This document shows, piece by piece, positions 53,084 through 62,642 of a stretch of DNA of 64,000 bases. The position numbers and the translations under genes are program-made. The notes under the pieces are model-generated. The model did no database searches, was not told the DNA's origin, and saw only the letters and a list, made by a program, of their open reading frames with translations. Origin of the DNA: Streptomyces alboflavus (lineage in GTDB: Bacteria; Actinomycetota; Actinomycetes; Streptomycetales; Streptomycetaceae). Within the stretch, counting starts at the first letter, position 1. Each line of letters starts with the position of its first letter. The stretch lies in the NCBI RefSeq assembly GCF_000716675.1, contig NZ_JNXT01000013.1:108203-172202 (forward strand), given 5' to 3'.

Positions 53084-54479
53084 CGACCTCCCCGATCTCC
53101 CGTATCGCCTCCGCGACGCCCGAGCAGGGCAGGTGGGCGTGGCCGATGACCAGGGCGGGTGCCGCGGAACCCGGCCGGGCGTGGAACGCCGCGCCGCCGC
53201 GCACCAGCACGGACCGGGCGAACGCCCCGGACACCAGCGCGGCCTCGTCCAGGTGCCGGGGCAGCCGCACGTACGCGTGCAGGCCCGCCTCCCGCCCGAT
53301 GATCCGCGCACCGGGAAGCTGCTTCTGCACCGCTTCCTCCAGGGCCTCGCGGCGGCTGCGGGCGCGGGCGTTGAGGCGGCGCAGATGGCGGTCGAACTGG
53401 CCGCCGCGCAGGAGCTCCGCGAAGGCCAGCTGGGTGAGGGTGTCCGTGCCCAGGTCCTGCCGGGCGCGCACCCTCAGCAGCCGGTCGAGCAGCGGCCGGG
53501 GCGCGGCGATCCAGCCGAGGCGCAGGCCGGGCACGAGGGTCTTGCTGACCGTGCCCGAGTACACGACGTGGTCGGGGGCCTCGCGCTGGAGGGCGAGCGG
53601 GCGGATGCCGCCCTTCTCGTACCAGAGCCCGCCGTCGTAGTCGTCCTCGATGACCAGGCCGCCGGTCTCGCGCGCCCAGCGGGCCAGCGCCTCCCGACGG
53701 CTCGCGGACAGCTGGACGCCGGTGGGGAACTGGTGGGCGGGCGTGACGAGGACGGCGCGCAGGCCGGACGCGGCGAGCGCCGCGACGTCGATGCCCTCCG
53801 CGTCCACCGGCAGCGGCACCGGGCGCAGTCCGCTGTCGCGCACGAACTGCCGCTGCCCGGGGTGGCCCGGGTCCTCGATGCCGAGTTGCCCGATGCCTTC
53901 CTGGGTGAGCATCGCGCACACCAGGGACAATGTCTGCGCGAACCCGGCGACCACCATCACCTGGTCCGCGCTCGTCCGCACGCCCCGCAACCTGCCGAGG
54001 CAGTGGGCCAGTTCGACGCGCAGGCGCATCTCGCCCGCGAGCGGCGGATAGCCGTGGTCACCGGCTTCGGCGTGGTCCAGGGCACGCTGGTAGCAGCTCA
54101 GCCACTCGCGACGCGGGAACGCCGCGAAGGTGTGGCTGCCGGGTCTGAGGTCCCAGCGGGCGCCGAAGGCCTGCGGGGCCGGTCCGTCGTCGAGCAGTGC
54201 GGGCACGACCTGCGGCGGCTCGGCCTCCAGGTGTGTCACCACGCGGGTGCCCGCGCCCCGCACGGCCTCCAGATAGCCCTCGGCGACGAGTTGCCCGAAC
54301 GCCTCCACGACCACGCTGCGGGAGACGCCCAGGTCGTCCGCGAGGCGGCGGCTGGACGGCAGACGCGTGCCCGGGTGCAGGATGCCCTCCACTATCTCCT
54401 TCCTGATGAACCCCTGTATCTGGGAGGTCAGGGACTGTTCCGATTCCCTGACCACGTCCACTGCCATGTGCAGGGCCAT
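53067..54479 (-). CDS. MocR-family (GntR-aminotransferase) regulator
   Basis: 470 residues. GntR winged helix (about 12-80, [39 protein letters not shown] in parts) fused to a fold-type I aminotransferase domain with PLP Lys in [16 protein letters not shown] and [15 protein letters not shown] 54479 with AGAGAGG close upstream. MocR proteins bind direct repeats and sense PLP with an amino compound. Located between trpG and trpD, with matched paired-repeat sites at both divergent promoters; probably the regulator of the whole set. Confidence 0.9.
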   Translation of the reverse strand: MALHMAVDVVRESEQSLTSQIQGFIRKEIVEGILHPGTRLPSSRRLADDLGVSRSVVVEAFGQLVAEGYLEAVRGAGTRVVTHLEAEPPQVVPALLDDGPAPQAFGARWDLRPGSHTFAAFPRREWLSCYQRALDHAEAGDHGYPPLAGEMRLRVELAHCLGRLRGVRTSADQVMVVAGFAQTLSLVCAMLTQEGIGQLGIEDPGHPGQRQFVRDSGLRPVPLPVDAEGIDVAALAASGLRAVLVTPAHQFPTGVQLSASRREALARWARETGGLVIEDDYDGGLWYEKGGIRPLALQREAPDHVVYSGTVSKTLVPGLRLGWIAAPRPLLDRLLRVRARQDLGTDTLTQLAFAELLRGGQFDRHLRRLNARARSRREALEEAVQKQLPGARIIGREAGLHAYVRLPRHLDEAALVSGAFARSVLVRGGAAFHARPGSAAPALVIGHAHLPCSGVAEAIREIGEVVRARR

Positions 54480-54570
54480 GGTCCTCTCTTTCCCCGTGCC
54501 TGCTCGGATCCCGGTGCTCCAGTGAACTCTTGCGTATTTCCTCGGGATTGGCTGTCCTGTCTCCCGTCAG

Positions 54571-54607
54571 GAAAATGGTCCGTACGGAGCTTCGAAAAGT
54601 GGTCTGG
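54571..54607. promoter_or_regulatory. Paired TGGTC operator 2 (mocR/trpD)
   Basis: GAAAATGGTCCG at 54571-54582 and GAAAAGTGGTCTG at 54594-54606, cores 24 bp apart, in the divergent mocR-trpD region. Same order and spacing as operator 1. Confidence 0.7.
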
Positions 54608-54677
54608 AGGACGCGGCCCGCGCTCCCCAGACTGCTGGGGACGATCCCTTCACCCCTCTTCCTCGAGGAGAGTTCCC

Positions 54678-55742
54678 GTGACCGCCGACGAGCCACAGGG
54701 CCGTAACTGGCCGGAACTGCTGAACGCACTGCTGAGCCGCAGGGATCTGTCCGCGGCCGAGACCGCCTGGGCGATGGACCAGGTGATGTCGGGGGCCGCG
54801 GGCCCCGCGCGGCTCGCGGGTCTGATGGTGGCGCTGCGCGCCAAGGGCGAGACCGCCGAGGAGATCGACGGCCTGGTCGACGCCATGTACGCGCACGCCG
54901 TGCCGCTGTCCGTGCCCGGGCCCACGCTCGACATCGTCGGCACCGGCGGCGACGGGTCCCACAGCGTCAACATCTCCACGATGTCGGCGGTCGTGGCCGC
55001 CGGTGCCGGGGCGCGTGTCGTCAAGCACGGCAACCGCTCGGCGTCCTCCGCGTGCGGCTCCGCCGACGTCCTGGAGGAGCTGGGCGTGGCGCTCGACCTG
55101 CCTGCGCCGCAGATCGCGGAGGTGGCGGAGGAGGTGGGCATCACGTTCTGCTTCGCGCCGCTGTTCCACCCGGCGATGCGGCACGCCGCCGGGCCGCGCC
55201 GCGAGTTGGGCATCCGCACGGTGTTCAACATCCTGGGCCCGCTGACGAACCCCGCCGCGCCGAAGGCCCGCGCGGTGGGCGTCGCGGACGCCCGGCTCGC
55301 GCCGCTGCTCGCGGCGGTCCTCGCCCGGCGGGGCGTCTCGGCGCTGGTCTTCCGGGGTGACGACGGGATGGACGAGCTGACGGTCACGACCACCTCCACG
55401 GTCTGGTCGGTCTCCGGCTCCGAGGTGCGTACGGAGACCTTCGATCCGAGGGACGTAGGCATCGCGTACGCCACCGGGGACGCGTTGCGCGGCGGTGACC
55501 GGACGCACAACGCCCGCGTGACACGCGAGTTGGTCGCCGGGGCCCGCGGCCCGGTCCGGGACGCCGTCCTGCTCTCGGCCGCGGCGGGTCTCGCGGCCCT
55601 TGAGCCCGCCACCGCCTCCGTCACGGAGCGCATCGCCGCCGGGGTGGAGCGCGCCGCCGAAGCCCTCGACTCGGGCGCCGCCGCGGCCGTTCTCGACCGG
55701 TGGGCGGCGGTCACGACGAAGCGCCGCGACAAGGGGGCGTGA
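54678..55742 (+). CDS. trpD: Anthranilate phosphoribosyltransferase
   Basis: 354 residues. Transfers phosphoribose from PRPP to anthranilate. PRPP loop [38 protein letters not shown], metal region [11 protein letters not shown] with GAGGAG seven bases upstream. No trpC, trpF, trpA or trpB is nearby, so the set covers only chorismate to phosphoribosylanthranilate. Divergent from the MocR gene. Confidence 0.94.
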   Translation: MTADEPQGRNWPELLNALLSRRDLSAAETAWAMDQVMSGAAGPARLAGLMVALRAKGETAEEIDGLVDAMYAHAVPLSVPGPTLDIVGTGGDGSHSVNISTMSAVVAAGAGARVVKHGNRSASSACGSADVLEELGVALDLPAPQIAEVAEEVGITFCFAPLFHPAMRHAAGPRRELGIRTVFNILGPLTNPAAPKARAVGVADARLAPLLAAVLARRGVSALVFRGDDGMDELTVTTTSTVWSVSGSEVRTETFDPRDVGIAYATGDALRGGDRTHNARVTRELVAGARGPVRDAVLLSAAAGLAALEPATASVTERIAAGVERAAEALDSGAAAAVLDRWAAVTTKRRDKGA

Positions 55743-55771
55743 GCAGGACGGCGGGTCGAGCACCGCACGCG

Positions 55772-55791
55772 GGCCCCGGGTGACCGGGGCC
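55772..55791 (+). terminator. Terminator after trpD
   Basis: 8-bp GC stem (GGCCCCGG/CCGGGGCC) with a 4-nt loop, followed by TTCGG, 29 bp after the trpD stop. Confidence 0.55.
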
Positions 55792-55853
55792 TTCGGCCGA
55801 AAGCACACACTTGAGGGGCACCGCACGACCCGTACGAACCACAGGACGGCCAG

Positions 55854-56693
55854 ATGCCCCGCCCACCCCGCCCCGCACGCCTGGCCCTGGCCCTGGCCCT
55901 CACCGCCGCCCTCGCGGTACTCACGGGCTGCTCCACCGACGAGCCCGCCGACCGCCGCACCACCGCCGACAAGGCCCCCCGCCCGCCCCGCCCCGGCACC
56001 CCCTTCGATTATCAGCTGGGCGGCGCCTACGCACCCCCGGACGGCGTCCGCGCCGTGGCCCGCGACCGTTCCGCGAAGCCCGCCCCCGGCCGCTACAACA
56101 TCTGCTACGTCAACGCCTTCCAGGCCCAGCCGGGCAAGAAGGCCGCCGCCTGGTGGGACGACCGTCACCCCGGCCTGATCCTGCGCGACGACGACGGCGA
56201 CCCGGTGATCGACGAGGACTGGGACGAGCCGCTGCTCGACATCTCCACCGCCGCCAAGCGCGAGGAGCTGCTCGGCGTCGTCGGCGACTGGATCGACGGC
56301 TGCGCACGCGCCGGCTTCGACGCGGTCGAGCCGGACAACCTCGACTCCTACGCCCGCTCCGACGACCGCCTCGACCCGGCCGACGCGACGGCGTTCGCAC
56401 GGCTCCTGGTCCGCCGGGCGCACGACCAGGGGCTCGCCATCGCGCAGAAGAACACCGCCGAACTGCTCGGCAAGGGCATCGGGTTCGACTTCGCGGTGGT
56501 CGAGGAGTGCGGGCAGTACGACGAGTGCGAGCCGTTCTCGTCCGCGTACGACGGGAGGGTCTTCGACATCGAGTACGAGACGAAGGGGTACGACGCCGCG
56601 TGCCGCCGCTGGGGCGAGGAGCTGTCCATCGTCCTGCGCGACCGGGACGTGCTCCCCGCCGGGGAGAAGGGCCACGTGTACCGGCGGTGCTGA
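55854..56693 (+). CDS. GH114-like endo-alpha-1,4-polygalactosaminidase lipoprotein
   Basis: 279 residues. Lipoprotein signal with lipobox VLTGC, a short Pro/Arg-rich linker, then a GH114-type TIM barrel: FDYQLGGAY, YNICYVNAFQAQPG, DEPLLDIS, FDAVEPDNLDSY with acidic residues at the expected active site, AQKNTAELL and VVEECGQYDECE. ATG preceded by AGGACGG. Predicted to act outside the membrane on galactosamine-containing polymers; the activity is from family knowledge. Confidence 0.88.
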   Translation: MPRPPRPARLALALALTAALAVLTGCSTDEPADRRTTADKAPRPPRPGTPFDYQLGGAYAPPDGVRAVARDRSAKPAPGRYNICYVNAFQAQPGKKAAAWWDDRHPGLILRDDDGDPVIDEDWDEPLLDISTAAKREELLGVVGDWIDGCARAGFDAVEPDNLDSYARSDDRLDPADATAFARLLVRRAHDQGLAIAQKNTAELLGKGIGFDFAVVEECGQYDECEPFSSAYDGRVFDIEYETKGYDAACRRWGEELSIVLRDRDVLPAGEKGHVYRRC

Positions 56694-56902
56694 GAGCCTG
56701 TCTTTGAACCCCCGTCGTTCGCGCGAAGCGCGGGCGCAGCGGCGGTCGGTGCGTGCGATCGGCGTGCGGCGCCCCGGAGTGAGCCGGCGCCGCATCCCCC
56801 GCCCCACCGATCCACCGCCCCCGTCATCTCCCCCGCACCGGCGAGGACGCGCCCCGCCGCCCCCGGCGATACTGGCAGCCGCCTCCGCCCGGGAGCCGCC
56901 GT

Positions 56903-58348
56903 ATGCCGCACCACCCCTTCCGCAGTCTCCGCACCCTGGTCCACACGCGCTGGCGCGCCCTCAGCAGGCGCCCGTACGTCGTGGACGCCGCCCTCGCCGC
57001 CCTCGTGCTGCTCGCCGTGTCGTTGCAGTTCGTGTTCCCCGACGACGGCGAGGACGACCGGCTCTCGGTGGCCGGCTATCTGCTGGCGGCGGGGACGGCC
57101 GTGCCGCTGGCCTGGCGGCGGCGGACGCCGATGACGGCCGTGTTCCTCGTCAGCCTGTTCACGCCCGCGATGGCGGTGTACCGGCAGCCGCCGCCGGACG
57201 TGGCGTACGGCGGGCTCGTCGCGCTGTACACACTCGCCCTGGTCGGGCGGCCCGTGCAGCGGCGGCTTGTGCTCGCGGTGTGGCTGGTCGCCTCGACGGC
57301 GACGATGACGTTCCGGGAGCGGGCGGAGCCGTTCGAGTACGCCTTCCACCTGCTCAGCTTCGTCACCGCGTACGGGTTCGGGGTGCTCGCGCGGGTGCAG
57401 CGGGCGTACACGGCGGCGCTGGAGGACCGGGCCCGGCGCCTGGAGCGGGAGCGGGCCGCCGAGACGGCGCGGGCGGCCGCGCGGGAGCGGGCGCGGATCG
57501 CCCGGGACATGCACGACGTGCTCGCGCACGCCGTGAGCCTGATGGTGGTGCAGGCGGAGGCGGGGCCCGTGGTGGTGCGGGCCGATCCGGAGCGGGCGAT
57601 CACGGCGTTCGACGCGATCAGCGCGTCGGGGCGGGACGCGATGGCGCAGCTGCGGCGGATCCTCGGGGTGCTGCGGGACGCGGAGGGCGCGGGCGGGGCC
57701 GGGGCGGGCGCGGCGGCGGAACGCGGGCCGCAGCCGACGCTCGGCGCGCTGCCGTCGCTGGTGCGGGACGTCGAACGCGCCGGGATACCGGTCGAGTCGC
57801 GGGTCACCGGGGAGCCGGTCCCGCTGCGGGCGGACGTGGAGGTCGCGGCGTACCGGGTGACGCAGGAGGCGCTGACCAACGTGCTCAAGCACGCGGGCGC
57901 CGCCCGGGTCGTGCTCGAACTCGCCTGGTCACCGGGCGAACTGAGGCTCACGGTCACGGACGACGGCGCCCGCGCGACGGACGACGGAGCCCGCGCCACA
58001 GACGTCCGCACCCGCGCCGAGGGCAACGGCGCCCGCACCACCGCCGATGGAACCCCCGCCCCGGCCAACGGGATTGTTCCCGGCAGCGCCCCCGTCCCGG
58101 GCCCGCGCCCGCGGCCCCTGCCGTTCACGGCGACACCCGCCGAGGGTGAACGCCCCGGCGGCCAGGGCCTGGTGGGCATCGCCGAGCGCGCCGCGGCCTG
58201 CGGCGGCGCGGCCGAGGCCGGGCCCGTGCCGGGCGGAGGTTTCCGTGTCGCCGTGACGCTGCCCACGGCATCCTTGACGCATGAGCATCCGCGTAGTGGT
58301 GGCCGACGACCAGGAGCTGGTCCGCAGCGGCTTCACGATGATCCTTGA
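56903..58348 (+). CDS. NarL-type sensor histidine kinase
   Basis: 481 residues. About four to five membrane helices (about 25-165), then the HisKA_3 box ARERARIARDMHDVLAHAVSLM and an ATPase domain with N-box YRVTQEALTNVLKH. Between the DDGA box and the last G-box (GGQGLVGIAERAA) lies an insertion of about 60 low-complexity residues with the repeat DDGARATDDGARATD. The last 68 bp overlap the response regulator gene, so the C-terminal 20 residues are probably not part of the fold. Signal unknown. Confidence 0.88.
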   Translation: MPHHPFRSLRTLVHTRWRALSRRPYVVDAALAALVLLAVSLQFVFPDDGEDDRLSVAGYLLAAGTAVPLAWRRRTPMTAVFLVSLFTPAMAVYRQPPPDVAYGGLVALYTLALVGRPVQRRLVLAVWLVASTATMTFRERAEPFEYAFHLLSFVTAYGFGVLARVQRAYTAALEDRARRLERERAAETARAAARERARIARDMHDVLAHAVSLMVVQAEAGPVVVRADPERAITAFDAISASGRDAMAQLRRILGVLRDAEGAGGAGAGAAAERGPQPTLGALPSLVRDVERAGIPVESRVTGEPVPLRADVEVAAYRVTQEALTNVLKHAGAARVVLELAWSPGELRLTVTDDGARATDDGARATDVRTRAEGNGARTTADGTPAPANGIVPGSAPVPGPRPRPLPFTATPAEGERPGGQGLVGIAERAAACGGAAEAGPVPGGGFRVAVTLPTASLTHEHPRSGGRRPGAGPQRLHDDP

Positions 58349-59018
58349 CGCGCAGCCCGACATCGAGGTGGTGGCGGAGGCGGGCGACGGCGCCCAGGCG
58401 CTCGACGCGGTGCGCCGGCACACCCCGGACGTGGCGCTCCTGGACATCCGGATGCCCGTCATGGACGGCATCGACGCGGCGCGCGCGATCTGCGCGGAGT
58501 CCACGTGCCGGGTGGTCATGCTGACGACGTTCGACGTCGACGCGTACGTGTACGACGCCCTGTACGCGGGCGCGAGCGGCTTCCTGCTCAAGGACGTGCG
58601 CCGTGACGACCTGGTGCACGCGGTGCGCGTCGTCGCGGCGGGCGACTCGCTCCTCGCGCCGTCCGTGACGCGCCGCCTGGTCGCGGACTTCGTGCGCCGC
58701 GGCCGTACGACGCGGTCCGTCACGTCGTCGCCCGCGCAGCGCCTGGCCGTGCTCACCGCGCGCGAGGAGGAGACCCTGCGGCTGCTCGCGCGCGGCCTGT
58801 CGAACGCGGAGATCGCGGCGGCCTTCACGGTGAGCGAGCACACCGTGAAGACGCATGTCAGCAACGTGCTCTCGAAGCTGGCGCTGCGCGACCGGGTGCA
58901 GGCGGTGATCTGCGCGTACGAGAGCGGGCTCGTCGTGGCGGGAGAGCCGGGCGAGACGGATGAGCCGGGTGAGCCGGGCGAGACGAAGCCCGGGCCGGAC
59001 GCCGACCAGGACCGCTGA
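58281..59018 (+). CDS. NarL/FixJ-family response regulator
   Basis: 245 residues. Receiver with phospho-Asp in LLDIRMPVMDG and acidic pair ADDQE; LuxR helix-turn-helix LTAREEETLRLLARGLSNAEIAAAFTVSEHTVKTHVSNVL. C-terminal acidic Gly/Glu/Pro tail with GETDEPGEPGETKPG repeats. ATG 58281 inside the kinase gene, so coupled. The MMPL exporter gene 227 bp downstream is a possible target. Confidence 0.93.
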   Translation: MSIRVVVADDQELVRSGFTMILDAQPDIEVVAEAGDGAQALDAVRRHTPDVALLDIRMPVMDGIDAARAICAESTCRVVMLTTFDVDAYVYDALYAGASGFLLKDVRRDDLVHAVRVVAAGDSLLAPSVTRRLVADFVRRGRTTRSVTSSPAQRLAVLTAREEETLRLLARGLSNAEIAAAFTVSEHTVKTHVSNVLSKLALRDRVQAVICAYESGLVVAGEPGETDEPGEPGETKPGPDADQDR

Positions 59019-59245
59019 CCGCGAGGGCCGCCCCAGCGCCGCCCCTGCACCGCCACCGCTCCCGCGACTCCCTCGCGACTCCCCCGCCCGGGGGAGCCCT
59101 AGCCCGCGCGGGCGAGGCGCCAAGACCGCTCCGCGCGGCGATCCGACGCGCGCGTTCCACGGCGAAGGTGTGGGCCAAGGCGTCCGTGGCCGCAGACCGG
59201 CCCCGGACCCCGGTCCTTTCGCCTTCGAGCTCCCGAGGAGCGGTC

Positions 59246-61513
59246 ATGCTCGCCACCCTCGCCCGGACGGCCACGCGCCGCCCCCGCACCGTGCTCTTCA
59301 TCTGGTTCCTGCTGCTCGCCGTCGGACTCGGCTTCGGTACCCGGGTGTTCGGCGACCTCACCTCGACGGTGGAGGACGTACCGGGCAGCGAGTCGGTCGT
59401 CGCGGACGACCTGCTGTCCCGGCTCGACCCCGACGGCGACGACTTCACCGCGGCCGTCTTCGGCGGCCCGGTCCGCGCCGCCGACGTGCGCGAGGCGGTG
59501 ACCGAGGCCGTCGCGGACGTCCGCGGGGCGCCCGGGGTCGCCGTCGCCACCGACCCGTACGAGACCGAGGGCCTTCTCGCCGCGGACGGCAAGGCCCTGC
59601 TCATCCCCGTGACGCTCAAGAGCGGCCTCGACGACGACGCCGAGGAGGACGTGGTCGGCGACGTCGCGGACCGGCTGCGGGAGATCGGCGCGGCGGTGGA
59701 CGGCCGCGTCGACGTGGCGGTCAGCGGTGATCCGCTGCTCGGGGAGCAGATGGGCGGCCGGGCCCAGGAGGACGTGGCGCGCGCGGAGTTGATCACGCTG
59801 CCGGCCGTCCTCGTCGTACTGCTGCTGATCTTCGGCGGGCTGCGGGCGGCCGGGCTTCCGCTGCTTGTCGCGGTCAGCGGGGTGGCGGGCGCGTTCCTCA
59901 CGCTGTTGGGGTTCCAGCAGGTCACGGAGATCTCCGTGTACGCGGTGCAGGTCGTCACGATGCTCGGGCTCGGGCTCGCGGTGGACTACGCGCTGCTCCT
60001 GGTGATGCGGTTCCGGGAGGAGCGGGCGCGGGAGGACGACGTGGTGACGGCGGTACGGGCGACGGTCGCGAGCGCCGGGCGGACCGTGCTGTTCTCCGGT
60101 CTGACGGTGGCCGTGTGTCTGTCGGGGCTCGTGTGGTTCCCGAGCCCGTTCCTGCGCAGCATGGGGCTCGCGGCGGGCGCGGTGGTCGTGGTCGACATGC
60201 TGGCGGCGCTGACGCTGCTGCCCGCGCTGCTCACGCTGTTCGGCGGCAGGATGAAGCCGAGCCCGGCGACGTCCCGCAGCGGCGCGTTCTTCGCGCGGCT
60301 CGCGCGCTTCTCGCTGCGCCGCCCGCTCGCCGTCGTGACGGCGGTCGTGGCCGGGCTCGTGGTGCTCGCGCTTCCGGTGTCCGGGATGCGGATCGAGATC
60401 GGCGACGCGCGCCAGCTGCCGCACGACACCGAGGCGCGGCAGCTGTACGACACCGTGCACGCGCACTTCCCGCCGGGCACGGACACCGACACCGTCGACG
60501 TCCTCATCAGGCCGGGCGCCGAACCGGACTGCGAGCGCAAGATCCGCGCGCTGCCGGGCGTGACCCGGGTGGAGAACGGCCGGATGACCGACGGCACGGT
60601 GCTGCTGCGGCTCACGGCGCCAGGCTCGGCGGACGGTCCGGAGGCGACGCGCCTGGTGGAGCGGGTACGGGACCTGCGCGGCGCCGAACCCGTCGTGGTC
60701 ACCGGTGACGCGGCCCGGCTCGTGGACTTCCGCGACATGCTGGCCGACCGGGCGCCGTGGGCCGTACTGACCGTCCTCGCGGGCCTGTTCGTCCTGCTCT
60801 TCGCCTTCACCGGGTCGCTCCTGAGCCCGCTGCGCACGCTCCTGACGACGCTCCTGAGCCTCGGTGCCGCGCTCGGCGTGGTGGTGTGGGTGTTCCAGGA
60901 CGGGCACGGCGCGAGCCTGCTCGGCGGCGAGGGGCTCGGGGCACTCAGCCTGACCGCGCCGCCGCTGATCATCGCGATCGCCTTCGGCCTCGCCATGGAC
61001 TACGAGCTGTTCATCCTGGCGCGGATGCGCGAGGCGTGGACGTCGGGGCCGGGCGCGGGCGACCACCGGGCGGCGATCGTGGCGGGGCTGCGCAGTTCGG
61101 GGCGCGTGGTGAGCTGTGCGGCGCTGCTGCTCGCGATCGTGTTCGGCGGGTTCATGACGGGCGGCTTCTCACCGATCCTGCAGATCGGGCTCGGCCTGAC
61201 GCTCGCGGTCCTCATCGACGCGACGGTCGTGCGGATGTTCCTGGTACCGGCGGCGATGGCGCTGCTCGGGGAGCGCGCCTGGTGGGCGCCGCCGGGGCTG
61301 CGGCGGCTGCACGAGCGGTACGGGCTCTCCGAGGGTGCCGGGCCCGCGGCCGGCGAACCCGAGGGTTCCGGCTCCGCCGCGGGTTCCGCGTGCGCCTCGG
61401 GCACCGGCCCCGTCGAAGGGTCCGGGTTCGCCGAAGGGTCCGGGTTCGCCGAAGGGTCCGGGTTCGCCGAAGGGTCCGGGTTCGCCGAGGGGTCGGCGCC
61501 GGAAGCGCGCTAG
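59246..61513 (+). CDS. MMPL/RND-family membrane exporter
   Basis: 755 residues, about 12 membrane helices in two halves, each with a large external loop; MMPL signatures GLGLAVDYALLLVMRFREER and the second-half AFGLAMDYELFILARMREA with proton-relay Asp-Tyr pairs. ATG with GAGGAG five bases upstream. Exports lipids or small hydrophobic molecules in related proteins. The C-terminus ends with a hexapeptide repeat EGSGFA encoded by four 18-bp units (61415-61486). Follows a two-component system. Confidence 0.93.
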   Translation: MLATLARTATRRPRTVLFIWFLLLAVGLGFGTRVFGDLTSTVEDVPGSESVVADDLLSRLDPDGDDFTAAVFGGPVRAADVREAVTEAVADVRGAPGVAVATDPYETEGLLAADGKALLIPVTLKSGLDDDAEEDVVGDVADRLREIGAAVDGRVDVAVSGDPLLGEQMGGRAQEDVARAELITLPAVLVVLLLIFGGLRAAGLPLLVAVSGVAGAFLTLLGFQQVTEISVYAVQVVTMLGLGLAVDYALLLVMRFREERAREDDVVTAVRATVASAGRTVLFSGLTVAVCLSGLVWFPSPFLRSMGLAAGAVVVVDMLAALTLLPALLTLFGGRMKPSPATSRSGAFFARLARFSLRRPLAVVTAVVAGLVVLALPVSGMRIEIGDARQLPHDTEARQLYDTVHAHFPPGTDTDTVDVLIRPGAEPDCERKIRALPGVTRVENGRMTDGTVLLRLTAPGSADGPEATRLVERVRDLRGAEPVVVTGDAARLVDFRDMLADRAPWAVLTVLAGLFVLLFAFTGSLLSPLRTLLTTLLSLGAALGVVVWVFQDGHGASLLGGEGLGALSLTAPPLIIAIAFGLAMDYELFILARMREAWTSGPGAGDHRAAIVAGLRSSGRVVSCAALLLAIVFGGFMTGGFSPILQIGLGLTLAVLIDATVVRMFLVPAAMALLGERAWWAPPGLRRLHERYGLSEGAGPAAGEPEGSGSAAGSACASGTGPVEGSGFAEGSGFAEGSGFAEGSGFAEGSAPEAR
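61415..61486. repeat. Four 18-bp tandem units in the MMPL gene
   Basis: Exact in-frame copies of GAAGGGTCCGGGTTCGCC, encoding EGSGFA four times in the cytoplasmic tail. Confidence 0.9.
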
Positions 61514-61559
61514 GGCCTGTCCGGTGCGACGCCGCGCCGACCCGTCGGACAGGCCCTAG
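61510..61559. terminator. Bidirectional terminator carrying both stop codons
   Basis: Perfect 14-bp inverted repeat (61510-61523 with 61546-61559). The TAG of the MMPL gene lies in the left arm and the TAG of the convergent small membrane protein gene in the right arm. Confidence 0.85.
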
Positions 61560-61891
61560 GACAGCACCACCACGTCCATGAGCAGTGCCGCGACCAGGCC
61601 GGTGGCCAGCAGATAGCTGCCGAGCCTGGTCCGGCCGCGTCTGCTGACCTCGATGACCAGGCCGCAGAGGATGAGCAGCAGCCCGTACACGCCCACGACG
61701 AGCACGGACGACCGGCTCGCGAGCCGGACGGCGAGCAGCACCGCCGCGGCGGCCATGAGCAGCGAGGCCGCGGCGATGCGCAGCCGCCGGGCCTGGCGCG
61801 GGGTCAGCCCGAGGCGCTCCGGTGCCGCCGCGTCGGCGGGCGCTGCGTCGGCGGGCGGTGGGTCGCAGGGCTCGCGGTCGGGGACGCTCAT
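61556..61891 (-). CDS. Small three-helix membrane protein
   Basis: 111 residues. An acidic Ala/Pro-rich N-terminus, then RQARRLRIAAASLLMAAAAVLLAV, VLVVGVYGLLLILCGLVIEV and LLATGLVAALLMDVVVL as three predicted helices. ATG 61891 chosen; a GTG nine codons upstream lacks a ribosome site. No known domain. May be co-transcribed with nothing; the response regulator gene stop is 76 bp upstream of its start. Confidence 0.7.
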   Translation of the reverse strand: MSVPDREPCDPPPADAAPADAAAPERLGLTPRQARRLRIAAASLLMAAAAVLLAVRLASRSSVLVVGVYGLLLILCGLVIEVSRRGRTRLGSYLLATGLVAALLMDVVVLS

Positions 61892-61967
61892 GTCCGGCAG
61901 CGTAGTCGAGAGGTACACGTCAAAAGGGTCGGGGCTCCGGGGCTCGTGGGCCGGGCCTGCGGGGCGC

Positions 61968-62642
61968 TCAGGCCCGCAGGTAGGCGAGGACGGCGAGCAC
62001 CCGGCGGTGGGTGGCGTCGGCGACCGGCAGGTCGAGCTTGGCGAGGATGTTGCCGACGTGCTTGCCCACCGCCGCCTCCGTGACGACGAGTTCGGCGGCG
62101 ATGGCGGAGTTGGAGCGGCCCTCGGCGACGAGGGCGAGTACCTCGCGCTCGCGCGGGGTCAGCCGCTCCAGCGGGTCGCGTCTGCGCCGCAGCAACTGGC
62201 GTACGACTTCGGGGTCCACGACGGTGCCGCCCGCCGCGACCCGCGTGAACGCGTCGACGAACTGCTCGACCTGGCCGACCCGGTCCTTCAGGAGATAGCC
62301 GACCCCGCCGCCGTCCCCGGTGTCCAGCAACTCGGCGGCGTACGACCGCTGGACGTACTGGCTGAGGACGAGCACGGGCAGGCCGCGCCGCTCGGCACGC
62401 AGGTCGATCGCGGCGCGCAGCCCCTCGTCCTGGAAGCCGGGCGGCATCCGTACGTCGGTGACGACGATGTCGGGGTCGTACGCGGCCACGGCCTCCCGCA
62501 GCGCGTCCGCGTCGCCGACCGCGGCGACCACCTCGTGCCCGAACCGGCCGAGCACGCCCACGAGTCCCTCGCGCAGCAGCACGCTGTCCTCGGCGAGGAC
62601 TACTCGACGGGCGCGGGGCCGCTCGGTGGGCGCGGGGTGCAC
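61968..62642 (-). CDS. NarL/FixJ-family response regulator
   Basis: 224 residues. Phospho-Asp in VVTDVRMPPG, YLLKDR, and LuxR helix-turn-helix LTPREREVLALVAEGRSNSAIAAELVVTEAAVGKHVGNILAKL. GTG 62642 with GGAG five bases upstream overlaps the kinase 3' end by 43 bp, so expression is coupled. Confidence 0.92.
   Translation of the reverse strand: MHPAPTERPRARRVVLAEDSVLLREGLVGVLGRFGHEVVAAVGDADALREAVAAYDPDIVVTDVRMPPGFQDEGLRAAIDLRAERRGLPVLVLSQYVQRSYAAELLDTGDGGGVGYLLKDRVGQVEQFVDAFTRVAAGGTVVDPEVVRQLLRRRRDPLERLTPREREVLALVAEGRSNSAIAAELVVTEAAVGKHVGNILAKLDLPVADATHRRVLAVLAYLRA

Noticed and set aside
48257..56902. Integrative element inserted at tRNA-Lys
   Set aside because: No integrase, no partial tRNA copy at a right border, and base composition like the rest; only the gene content suggests acquisition.
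56694..56902. Insertion-sequence end near the GH114 gene
   Set aside because: The sequence after the GH114 stop looks somewhat like transposon ends, but no transposase fragment, matching inverted repeat or target duplication was found.
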